DNA from: Bacteroidota bacterium
GTDB taxonomy: Bacteria; Bacteroidota; Bacteroidia; Chitinophagales; Chitinophagaceae
Length of the DNA stretch: 64,000 bases
Reading direction: 5' to 3'
NCBI GenBank assembly: GCA_018267915.1
Contig: JAFDXN010000025.1
Location: forward strand, 496,001 to 560,000
Below the pieces are notes generated by a model, which was not told the DNA's origin, ran no database searches, and was given only the letters and a program-made list of their open reading frames with translations. The position numbers and the translations under genes were made by a program. Positions within the stretch are counted from its first letter, which is position 1; each line of letters opens with the position of its first letter. Shown piece by piece: positions 27,240-34,504 of the stretch.

Positions 27240-29042
27240 TCAGAGAGTCTCGGGCAGGGTGTATTTCCTGCCTTTGTTCTGCTCTTTCAGCCAGTTTACA
27301 AGTGGCTGGAAGTAATCGAGCATGGCCTTGGCATTCAGCTCATCGCCTGTCGATTCTTTGAGCACCTCTCTCCAATCTTTAGATGCACCGGGCTGCATGA
27401 TCTTGCGGATGAAATCGCCCACTTCCTTATGTCCGTAATAATTAGTGGCGCGGGGGTCCTGGTGCAGTATGTCTTTAGCTATATGGTTGTGCAACTGGTA
27501 GAGCAGCACGTATGACAACGCATAGTCGTAATACTGCGCAGGATCGTCGTTGATATGTGTTTTGGTAGCTGCATCGCAATACTCCTCGCCGCGCGGTGAG
27601 GGAGGCACGATGCCCTGATATTTTTTGGCCAGCTCCCACCATTTGGCATTGAACTGGTCGGGAGACAGATTGTCGACATACATGGCCTTTTCGAAATTGC
27701 TCATGGTGCCGGATGAGAAGAATATGAACACCACTGAGTTCAGTGCTTCCTTTAAAAGCGCTTGTATGCTGTCGGTCTTGGCATTGCCATCTATCAAGCC
27801 ACGGCCGGCGAGGAAAGGCTTTTGCATGGCCGCCAGTCCCATCATGGTGCCCAGTGCTTCGTGGTAAGCGCGGTTAGCACCTTGCCTCAGCAGTGGCGGC
27901 ACCTGGTCGTTGGTGTAGGTAAGATAGTAGTAGATGTGCCCCAGCTCGTGGTGCGCGGTCTCAAACCATTCTGCATTTGGCTCTACGCTCATTAGGCTGC
28001 GCACATCGTGGTTGAGGTCCATATGCCAGGCCGATGCGTGGTTATTTTTCTTCACTGCAGAATCGGCAGGGTAAGGATAGAGGCTTGATTTATCCCAGAA
28101 AGTTTTCGGCAGTTTGGGGAAGCCCAGGCTCACATACATGTCTTCACCATCCTTCACGATCCACTCGGCACTTTTTGCTTTTAATACACTGTCCAGGTTC
28201 ACGCCTTCAACGGTTACTGCAGCGCTCCAGTCTTGTCCCCAGCGGTTGGGCAGCCAGTGTGCCGGCAGGTAATCAGGCACGTCCATAGTGCCGTATTTAT
28301 GGGCCATTTCGTAGCGCATCCATGTATGCAGCTCGCGGTACAGGGGATACAACTCTTTCATCAGCCTGTCCATGGTCTGCATCATCTCATCGGTGGTCAT
28401 GCCATAGTCCGACACCTGGTAGGTAAAGAAATCATGGTAACCTAAAGCCTGTACTGTTTTATTGCGCAGTTCGCGCAGGTTCACCAGTCCGCCCTTCAGG
28501 GTCTTACCAACTTCTTTACTCGCCTCCCATGCAGCCAGGCGCTTGTTCACATTGGTTTCTTTCTTCAGCACATCGTCGAGATCATTGGTGCTTACTTTTT
28601 TATCCTCGAGCATATACTGAAACCCATAGAGCTTCTGTGTCTGCTCGTTCTCGGCCTTGATGCGTTGCTTCACCAGGTCGGCAACGGTTTGCGGGTTGTT
28701 GGCTGCGTTGTAAAGTATATAGTTGAGCTCCCGTACCTGTATGGGGGTCAGCTCACTCTTCTTCTCCAGGTATCTTTTCGCATTCTCAATATTTTCCTTG
28801 CTACCGGTGAATGCAGCCATTTCCTCATCGGCCTTTTGAGCGGCCAGTGTATTCGAAGAATCATCCTTCTTTATTTCCGTATTCGATTTCCACTGCGCTT
28901 CCTGCTCGTTGGTATAGAGCTTCACATACTCTTTGGTGTATTTGTCAATGAAGTCCTGCGCCTCTTTTTGAGTGCCGCCGCCACCGTTGCAGGAGGCCAG
29001 CATTACAGCCGCGATAACGGAGAAAGAAAGGATATTTTTCAT
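27240..29042 (-). CDS. M2-family peptidyl-dipeptidase lipoprotein (ACE-like)
   Basis: A 600-aa zinc metallopeptidase related to angiotensin-converting enzyme. The zinc motif HELGH is at about residues 365-369 (in ETAHHELGHIYYYL), with the third ligand in the RAYHEALGTMMGLA segment about 30 residues later; two residues are inserted relative to ACE. A lipobox (LASC, Cys18) followed by GGGG predicts a lipoprotein, so it acts in the periplasm or at the outer membrane, removing C-terminal dipeptides. I chose the ATG at 29042, which starts a clean signal peptide. It is encoded 31 bp downstream of an M28 peptidase on the same strand, suggesting a small peptide-degradation unit. Confidence 0.9.
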   Translation of the reverse strand: MKNILSFSVIAAVMLASCNGGGGTQKEAQDFIDKYTKEYVKLYTNEQEAQWKSNTEIKKDDSSNTLAAQKADEEMAAFTGSKENIENAKRYLEKKSELTPIQVRELNYILYNAANNPQTVADLVKQRIKAENEQTQKLYGFQYMLEDKKVSTNDLDDVLKKETNVNKRLAAWEASKEVGKTLKGGLVNLRELRNKTVQALGYHDFFTYQVSDYGMTTDEMMQTMDRLMKELYPLYRELHTWMRYEMAHKYGTMDVPDYLPAHWLPNRWGQDWSAAVTVEGVNLDSVLKAKSAEWIVKDGEDMYVSLGFPKLPKTFWDKSSLYPYPADSAVKKNNHASAWHMDLNHDVRSLMSVEPNAEWFETAHHELGHIYYYLTYTNDQVPPLLRQGANRAYHEALGTMMGLAAMQKPFLAGRGLIDGNAKTDSIQALLKEALNSVVFIFFSSGTMSNFEKAMYVDNLSPDQFNAKWWELAKKYQGIVPPSPRGEEYCDAATKTHINDDPAQYYDYALSYVLLYQLHNHIAKDILHQDPRATNYYGHKEVGDFIRKIMQPGASKDWREVLKESTGDELNAKAMLDYFQPLVNWLKEQNKGRKYTLPETL

Positions 29043-29073
29043 TCCGGAAAATTTTGGTTTAAAAATAAGCAAT

Positions 29074-30372
29074 TTATCCGCCGCTATTCAGGCGTATCGC
29101 AAAATCACGCAGCAATTCACTCAGTGCCGCGATATTGCTGAGGCTCAGCGTATTGGCTTTATCGAATATATCGTGGTAGTAGCCTTTGCCGCCGTTCGTG
29201 TAGATAAAGAAAGAGGAGACACCTGCTTCCGTAAAGTGATAATGATCGCTATTAGCGGCCTTTCCCCGGCTTTTTATTTCGGGTATGTACTTGCCTTCTG
29301 CATTCAGGTTTTGCAGGAGTTTAAACTCATTGGGGTACTCGGTAGCGTTCACTACGGTCACACCATTGGTTGCATCGCCCATGATGTCGAGGTTGGTGAG
29401 AAAGCGCATTTTCTCCAGCGACACAGGTGGGTGTTTTACGAAATAATCGGAGCCCAGCAGGCCGGCCTCTTCGCCGCTGAAGGCAATAAAGAGCATACTG
29501 TAACGTTGCGGATGCGCAGCGAAATATTGCGCCAGGTACAGCAGCATAGCGGTGCCACTGGCATTGTCGCTGGCGCCAGGGAATACTGCCTGCCTGCCCA
29601 TGGTGCCCAGATGATCGTAGTGTGCCGTGAAAACTATATAGCTATCGGCTACCGTGCCGGGCACATAGGCCATCACGTTCTCATTGATGTTTTTAGTTTC
29701 AGGCAGCAGTACACTGTGGACGTTGACATCAGCCTTACGATGGAAACGCGGCAACACGGTGTCTTCCACGTAAAATGCTGTGGCAGGCATTGTAGTTGTC
29801 GCCACATCCCAGGTGAGCTTGCCGTGTTGTGGAATAATGTAGCAGGCTTTAGGCAACGACTTTGCAAAATAGCGGCTTCGGATATTCATGCGCTTGCAAA
29901 AGCTGTCAACACCTTTGAGAAAGTAAATATCATCGGCATAAAGTTGTCCCTTTTTCTTTGCCCAGCCGGCGCTGTCTTTGACCTTGTCCAGATCGACGCG
30001 GTGCATCTTCTTCCGCTCGGCTTTAAATGAACTGCTGGCCACATCTATGATATAGTCGGCGCCGGGTACCAGTTCTTTTTTGCCGATCTTCAGCAGCATT
30101 TCATCGGGAAAGGTATTCACGGGAAATCCGTAAGTCTGTGTGTAGCCGGTGGGCAGGGCTTTGAGGCCCATTTCGCGAAAGCGGCGTTCGATGTATTCCG
30201 CAGCTTTCGCATGTCCCTTGCCGGTATAACCCCTGCCCTTCATGTTAGGACTGCTGAGCGTAGTGATCTCGTGCCTGATCCAACGCGTCTCCTTTTTTTC
30301 TTCGGAGGTCTTTTGAGCGCTGGCAAGTACTGCAAATGATAACAATATGAAGAGACAACAGAGGTAGCGCAT
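29074..30372 (-). CDS. Secreted M28-family aminopeptidase
   Basis: A 432-aa exported zinc peptidase. A signal peptide (1-20, ending ASAQ) is followed by a region of unknown fold and then the M28 catalytic domain (about 215-430). The di-zinc ligands are recognisable in TAHYDHLG, PGASDNASG, SGEEAGLLGS, LDIMGD and SDHYHF. The ATG at 30372 begins the signal peptide; the frame is open up to 30600, but that part resembles a relic of a repeat-rich gene (see the finding), not a leader of this enzyme. It lies just upstream of the M2 peptidase gene, probably in one transcript. Confidence 0.9.
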   Translation of the reverse strand: MRYLCCLFILLSFAVLASAQKTSEEKKETRWIRHEITTLSSPNMKGRGYTGKGHAKAAEYIERRFREMGLKALPTGYTQTYGFPVNTFPDEMLLKIGKKELVPGADYIIDVASSSFKAERKKMHRVDLDKVKDSAGWAKKKGQLYADDIYFLKGVDSFCKRMNIRSRYFAKSLPKACYIIPQHGKLTWDVATTTMPATAFYVEDTVLPRFHRKADVNVHSVLLPETKNINENVMAYVPGTVADSYIVFTAHYDHLGTMGRQAVFPGASDNASGTAMLLYLAQYFAAHPQRYSMLFIAFSGEEAGLLGSDYFVKHPPVSLEKMRFLTNLDIMGDATNGVTVVNATEYPNEFKLLQNLNAEGKYIPEIKSRGKAANSDHYHFTEAGVSSFFIYTNGGKGYYHDIFDKANTLSLSNIAALSELLRDFAIRLNSGG

Positions 30373-30399
30373 ATGCTGCTGCAAATGTAGGGGAATGTA

Positions 30400-30600
30400 A
30401 TTTCCGATTTTCCGGAGAAAAGTTATTTCCTCTTTTTGGGGTGCAAACCAGCTGAAAGTGTTGATTGTCAATCCATATGATGGTTTGTAGTTATTTCCTG
30501 TTTTTACCTGTTGGCAGGAAATAACCGGTTGAACCAACTTCTGATCCACTTCCTGTTTGCTTCTGAAAATTGCCGGTCCGGCTCCGATGATCTGCAGCAT
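30400..30600 (-). pseudogene. Relic of a repeat-rich ORF like that at 53347-53925
   Basis: Read on the minus strand, this stretch carries AACAGGAAATAACT, ATCATATG and GAGGAAATAACTTTT blocks in the same order as 53510-53610. The translation (QVKTGNNYKPSYGLT...KEEITFLRKIGN) aligns by eye with QEITGNNSNQSYDLK...KKEITFEPQIGN there. It lacks a start and is fused in frame to the sequence before the M28 gene, so it looks like a decayed fragment. Confidence 0.5.
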
Positions 30601-30742
30601 TTGTTGACAGGTTTATTTGTTTCGCCATGCTTCGCAGATGAAGCGTTAGGTGACATTGCAAGTTACGAAGCCGAGATGGGGACGCCCAAATTATGGGGAT
30701 AAGAAGTGATAAAATTAAAATTGTTAATGAGTGTTTTTGCAG

Positions 30743-31048
30743 TTATTTTTTCCCGGCAGCATCCGTATTGCTTTCGGCCACTGCGCTGATCTTAATAAAA
30801 GGTTTTGCCCCTTTCCAGTTGAAGGTGATGTGATCGGTCATAAAGTTTTGTGATAAAAGAGCTCCTTTTTTAAGCTTGCTTTCGGGGATCGCTGTATTTT
30901 CCCAAAAGCCCAAAAATACTTTTGAAAGAACTGCCGCATCACCAGTGATCGTAATTCCCGTTGCCTTGGCGTCATCCCGGTTGCCTGTCCTGTCGATCTT
31001 CACATCAACCGCTCCGCCGGGGCAAAAAGCCCTTAAGTTTATCCACAT
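30743..31048 (-). CDS. Hypothetical protein, probably N-terminally truncated
   Basis: A 101-aa open frame (MWINLRAFCPGG...TDAAGKK) with no family that I recognise. The reading frame stays open and protein-like upstream of the only ATG (31048), giving a Cys-rich stretch (KTCCDVAFAGTPCGC...) until a stop at 31172-31174, and there is no good start codon in it. This suggests the 5' part of a longer gene was lost, plausibly where the methyltransferase island (promoter from 31191) begins. It could be a pseudogene. Confidence 0.4.
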   Translation of the reverse strand: MWINLRAFCPGGAVDVKIDRTGNRDDAKATGITITGDAAVLSKVFLGFWENTAIPESKLKKGALLSQNFMTDHITFNWKGAKPFIKISAVAESNTDAAGKK

Positions 31049-31190
31049 CAGATCACCGGGAAAAAATAAATCTTTATTCTCATTCCTTATCTGGCATCCA
31101 CAGGGGGTACCCGCAAAGGCAACATCACAGCATGTTTTGAAGAAGTGGTTGTGAAGTGTAGCGGGGTGAGATTAAAGTATGACAAATTGA

Positions 31191-31221
31191 TTGCAAAATA
31201 ACTGTCATTTAACTATCTTTG
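31191..31221 (+). promoter_or_regulatory. Promoter of the methyltransferase/DUF262-HNH cassette
   Basis: TTG (31191-31193), a 20-nt spacer and TATCTTTG (31214-31221) match the Bacteroidota -33/-7 consensus exactly. The methyltransferase ATG follows 25 nt later. Confidence 0.75.
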
Positions 31222-31246
31222 AACCGCCAAAATACTCCTTCACACA

Positions 31247-32209
31247 ATGGAGAAAGCCGTATTAAACAGAAATCTTTCCTCTGCTAAAAAGTCAAAAAAT
31301 GATGAGTATTATACTCAATTGGCAGATATCGAAAGAGAGCTAAAGTATTATAAGCATCATTTTAAGGGAAAGGTTGTTTATTGTAATTGCGATGACCCAC
31401 GCATCAGTAATTTCTTCCACTACTTTTCATATAACTTTAAAAAGTTAGGGCTTAAAAAGCTGATTACTACCTGTTACAAAAGCATTAATCCAGAGTTGTT
31501 TAGTCGCCATGATTCCGAAAGAGCTATTTACTTGGAGTATGATGGCGATAAGAACGGAAACAATGTGCCGGATATTGAAGAAATAGGTATCGTTAATCTT
31601 AAAAGCGATGGGGATTTTAGAAGCAAGGAAAGCATTGAGTTGTTGAAGCAAGCGGATATAGTTGTAACAAATCCACCGTTCTCCCTGTTCAGGGAATACG
31701 TGGCACAACTGATGGAGTATGATAAAAAGTTTCTTATCATCGGTAATGTAAATGCTATCTCTTACAAGGAATGTTTCAAATTCATAAAAGAAAACAAGAT
31801 GTGGTTAGGGTATAACTGCATCAGGCATTTTCAGCAACCTGACGGCTCCATGTTTGAGACGGCAAGAACATATTGGTACACGAATTTAGACATAGCAAAA
31901 CGCCACGAGGATATTATTCTTTACAAAACATACTACGGGAACGAGGATGAATACCCAGAGTACGATAACTACAATGCAATTAACGTTGATAAGACATCTT
32001 CTATCCCGATTGACTATGATGGAGCGATGGGAGTGCCTATTACTTTTATGGAAAAATACAATCCTGACCAGTTTGAAATTATAAGCTCAAACGACATCAG
32101 GAAAACAGAAGATGTGCCATTTAAGGAACACGGACTAGTGAAGGACAAAGAAGGTTCGATTAACGGTAAGCCCACTTATGTAAGGGTAATAATCAGGAAA
32201 CGCAAATAA
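31247..32209 (+). CDS. EcoRI-type adenine-specific DNA methyltransferase
   Basis: A 320-aa N6-adenine methyltransferase strongly resembling M.EcoRI: AKKSKNDEYYTQ, VVYCNCDDPRISNFF (AdoMet-binding region, 44-58), DIVVTNPPFSLFREY with catalytic NPPF at 142-145, and YDNYNAINVDKT...MGVPITF. Between WLGYN and YWYTNLD it is shorter than M.EcoRI as I remember it, so the recognised site may not be GAATTC. It is the first gene of a four-gene cassette with its own promoter at 31191-31221; the nuclease ATG lies 18 nt after its stop. Base composition is visibly A+T-richer than the flanks, consistent with horizontal transfer. Confidence 0.92.
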   Translation: MEKAVLNRNLSSAKKSKNDEYYTQLADIERELKYYKHHFKGKVVYCNCDDPRISNFFHYFSYNFKKLGLKKLITTCYKSINPELFSRHDSERAIYLEYDGDKNGNNVPDIEEIGIVNLKSDGDFRSKESIELLKQADIVVTNPPFSLFREYVAQLMEYDKKFLIIGNVNAISYKECFKFIKENKMWLGYNCIRHFQQPDGSMFETARTYWYTNLDIAKRHEDIILYKTYYGNEDEYPEYDNYNAINVDKTSSIPIDYDGAMGVPITFMEKYNPDQFEIISSNDIRKTEDVPFKEHGLVKDKEGSINGKPTYVRVIIRKRK

Positions 32210-32227
32210 GTGCCTAATAACTACTGC

Positions 32228-33310
32228 ATGAACATTGACCTGCAAGAGATAACAGTAAAGGAACTTGTAAAGGACTATCAGGATAACGAAGAAAATGGGG
32301 TTGTAGGATTTGATGGGATGTTAGACATTAGGCCGCCTTACCAAAGGGAATTTATCTACAAGGACAAACAAAGGGATGCGGTAATAGATACCCTCACTAA
32401 AGGTTTCCCATTGAATGTAATGTATTGGGCGGTGCGTGATGGTGGAGGGTATGAACTGATTGACGGACAGCAACGAACAATTTCGATATGTCAGTATGTA
32501 GCAGGCGATTTTTCTTTTAAGAATAGATACTTCGATAATCTTCACGCAGACGAGAAAGAACAAATTTTGAACTACAAAATTATGGTCTATTTGTGTAGCG
32601 GCACCGACAGTGAGAAATTGGAATGGTTTAAGACGATTAATATAGCTGGCGAAAAGCTATATGAACAGGAGTTGAGAAACGCAGTGTACTCGGGTTTGTG
32701 GGTCTCGGATGCAAAGCGATATTTCAGTAAAAATAATTGCGCTGCGCATGGTTTGGGCGGTGATTATTTAACAGGCACTCCTATTCGACAGGAATACCTG
32801 GAAACTACAATCAAATGGATAAGTGATAATAAAATTGAGCAGTACATGGCGGAGCATCAACATGAGCCAACCGCCAATGAATTATGGTTGTATTTTCAAA
32901 GTGTGATAAATTGGGTTAAGGTTGTATTCCCTACCTATCGCAAAGAGATGAAGGGCATCCAATGGGGAACTTTATACAACCAGTTTAAGGACGGCAAGTA
33001 CGATACGAAAAAGCTGGAAAAACAAATCTCCGAATTGATGCAGGATGAAGATGTTACCAATAAGAAAGGCATATACGAATATCTTTTAACTGGCAATGAA
33101 AAGCATCTAAATATCCGTGCATTTAGTGACAATCAAAAAAGAGAAGCCTACGAAAGACAAAAGGGCATTTGCGTGAAATGCGGTAATCATTTTGAACTCT
33201 CCGGCATGGAGGCCGACCACATTAAGCCGTGGCACGAAGGAGGTAAAACAAGTGCCGATAATTGCCAAATGCTTTGTATAGATGATAACCGCAGGAAGTC
33301 GGGTAAATAA
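32228..33310 (+). CDS. DUF262-HNH endonuclease
   Basis: A 360-aa predicted nuclease. The N-terminal DUF262 (GmrS/ParB-Srx-like) domain has RPPYQREFIYKDKQRDAVIDTL (35-56) and the DGQQRT signature (79-84), associated with NTP binding or hydrolysis in GmrSD/SspE. The C-terminal HNH domain (about 305-360) has CVKCG (315-319), ADHIKPW (His331), Asn345 and Asn354 (an HNN variant). Three of the four usual zinc cysteines are present (C315, C318, C350); the last is replaced in LCIDDN. I chose the ATG at 32228; a GTG at 32210 immediately after the methyltransferase stop is an alternative. It is the probable restriction or defence effector of the cassette. Confidence 0.88.
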   Translation: MNIDLQEITVKELVKDYQDNEENGVVGFDGMLDIRPPYQREFIYKDKQRDAVIDTLTKGFPLNVMYWAVRDGGGYELIDGQQRTISICQYVAGDFSFKNRYFDNLHADEKEQILNYKIMVYLCSGTDSEKLEWFKTINIAGEKLYEQELRNAVYSGLWVSDAKRYFSKNNCAAHGLGGDYLTGTPIRQEYLETTIKWISDNKIEQYMAEHQHEPTANELWLYFQSVINWVKVVFPTYRKEMKGIQWGTLYNQFKDGKYDTKKLEKQISELMQDEDVTNKKGIYEYLLTGNEKHLNIRAFSDNQKREAYERQKGICVKCGNHFELSGMEADHIKPWHEGGKTSADNCQMLCIDDNRRKSGK

Positions 33311-33326
33311 TCCGTAACTTTACTAC

Positions 33327-33497
33327 ATGGCCGACAAGAAAAAAGCCAAGCAAAGACCTGATAAGTACGCCGAAAAGGTGAAGCTAAACATATCTATGGA
33401 TGAGGCTTTAAAGGCACTTGCTAAGGACGCTAATAAGAAGGTAGAGGAGAATTTACCTCACGTGCCAGTGACGGTGGATAAAAAGCGCGAAGCGTAA
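33327..33497 (+). CDS. Small basic 56-aa protein of the DUF262-HNH cassette
   Basis: A 56-aa Lys-rich protein (MADKKKAKQRPDKYAEKVKL...VTVDKKREA). It starts 16 nt after the nuclease stop and ends 3 nt before the next ORF. The middle (NISMDEALKALAKDANKKVEE) looks helical. No family is recognised with confidence. Its tight spacing argues that it is a real gene cotranscribed with the methyltransferase and nuclease; a regulator or modulator is possible but unproven. Confidence 0.6.
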   Translation: MADKKKAKQRPDKYAEKVKLNISMDEALKALAKDANKKVEENLPHVPVTVDKKREA

Positions 33498-33500
33498 CCC

Positions 33501-33725
33501 ATGATATTTCTGCAAGCCATGATAGGCTATGGGCTATTCACAATGGCTTGCCTATTTTTTACCATTATACTCATAATTGGAATCATTATTTGTTTATTCA
33601 AAATAGCCTCGTGGGAAATAAGACGCATGTTGATATTCATATTCTCCGGTCTCATTCTTCTTGTAGTGGCTTTTTGGACATGGTTAACCCTTGCTATGGC
33701 ACACGCTACCACGGTCATTGATTAG
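33501..33725 (+). CDS. Small two-helix membrane protein of the cassette
   Basis: A 74-aa protein with two strongly hydrophobic segments (about 5-33 and 42-66) separated by a short basic loop (KIASWEIRRM). Its ATG is 3 nt after the stop of the preceding small ORF, so it is the last gene of the cassette. Small membrane proteins often accompany defence nucleases as effectors or anchors, but nothing in the sequence proves this. No family is recognised. Confidence 0.55.
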   Translation: MIFLQAMIGYGLFTMACLFFTIILIIGIIICLFKIASWEIRRMLIFIFSGLILLVVAFWTWLTLAMAHATTVID

Positions 33726-33804
33726 CCCTTTGGTACATTTCAATAGCTCATATTCCATTTAATTCTTGTCCCATTTCAGCGATAGTTACCATATGTTTTC
33801 GACT

Positions 33805-33812
33805 TAACTTTG
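33805..33812 (+). promoter_or_regulatory. -7 box four bases before a start codon
   Basis: TAACTTTG ends only 4 nt before the ATG at 33817. If used, transcription would start at or inside the first codon, giving a leaderless mRNA. No clear -33 TTG is seen. Confidence 0.4.
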
Positions 33813-33816
33813 ACCA

Positions 33817-34293
33817 ATGGCTGAGGATCTGAATATAGTAAGCGGGACCAAACGTGAGCAGTACGAAAACCTGCTGCCACAGATAGATGCGTTGACGACG
33901 TATGAAACTGATTTGGTTGCTAACCTCGCTAATGTGGCTGCGGCGCTTAAGGAGCAATTTGGATGGCTTTGGGTAGGCTTTTACATGGTGCGAGGCGATG
34001 AGCTTGTTTTAGGTCCTTTCCAGGGCCCGGTGGCGTGCACGCGTATACATAAGGGCAAAGGTGTGTGCGGCACAGCATGGGCTCAGGCAGAAACACTGAT
34101 AGTCCCTGACGTAGAAAAATTCCCGGGTCATATTGCCTGTAGCAGCGCATCGCGATCGGAGATCGTAGTGCCTATTGTGCGTAATGGTGAGATTGTCGGT
34201 GTGCTGGATGTGGACAGTGTGGAGCCGGCTGCTTTTGATGAAGTTGATGCCGGCTATCTTGAACGAATTGTTGCCTTGTTAACGTGGTCTTAG
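33817..34293 (+). CDS. msrC: Free methionine-(R)-sulfoxide reductase (GAF domain)
   Basis: A 158-aa cytoplasmic GAF-domain enzyme that reduces free methionine-R-sulfoxide. The three functional cysteines are present at C74 (GPVACTRI), C84 (GKGVCGTAW) and C108 (FPGHIACSSASRSEIVVP), offset by exactly ten from E. coli C84/C94/C118. ILDVDS-like VGVLDVDSVEPAAFDE completes the signature. Its length is normal. A -7 box lies 4 nt before the ATG. Confidence 0.93.
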   Translation: MAEDLNIVSGTKREQYENLLPQIDALTTYETDLVANLANVAAALKEQFGWLWVGFYMVRGDELVLGPFQGPVACTRIHKGKGVCGTAWAQAETLIVPDVEKFPGHIACSSASRSEIVVPIVRNGEIVGVLDVDSVEPAAFDEVDAGYLERIVALLTWS

Positions 34294-34323
34294 CTCTGTT
34301 TGAGCTCCCTATCTTCCGTCATC

Positions 34324-34338
34324 CTTACTTTTCTTTTG
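34324..34338. repeat. Arm of the TTACTTTTCTTTTG dispersed repeat
   Basis: The sequence CTTACTTTTCTTTTG repeats the left arm at 2784-2797, without its partner arm. Confidence 0.4.
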
Positions 34339-34470
34339 CTTGTCTCCCGATACACCGCTGCAAAACTCCACAACCTAAGGCGCCATCATAGGCTGAACTG
34401 CGATCTCCTATTCAACATTGAGTTGATCCTTAGTATCAGCCGTTTGTTGCGAATCCTTAAAATTTTAGCG

Positions 34471-34500
34471 TTTGCTTTTTCAATTTTCGGTTTATTTTGC
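34471..34500 (+). promoter_or_regulatory. Putative promoter abutting the GHL10 start codon
   Basis: TTTG (34471-34474), an 18-nt spacer and TATTTTGC (34493-34500) resemble -33/-7 elements. The ATG at 34505 is 4 nt further on, implying a leaderless transcript. Confidence 0.4.
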
Positions 34501-34504
34501 GCGT

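Noticed and set aside
30373..30600. Upstream extension of the M28 peptidase
   Set aside because: The signal peptide starts at 30372; the extension matches a relic of another gene.
31247..33310. Classical EcoRI restriction-modification pair
   Set aside because: The methyltransferase fits, but the neighbour is DUF262-HNH with no resemblance to R.EcoRI, so a standard EcoRI system is not claimed.
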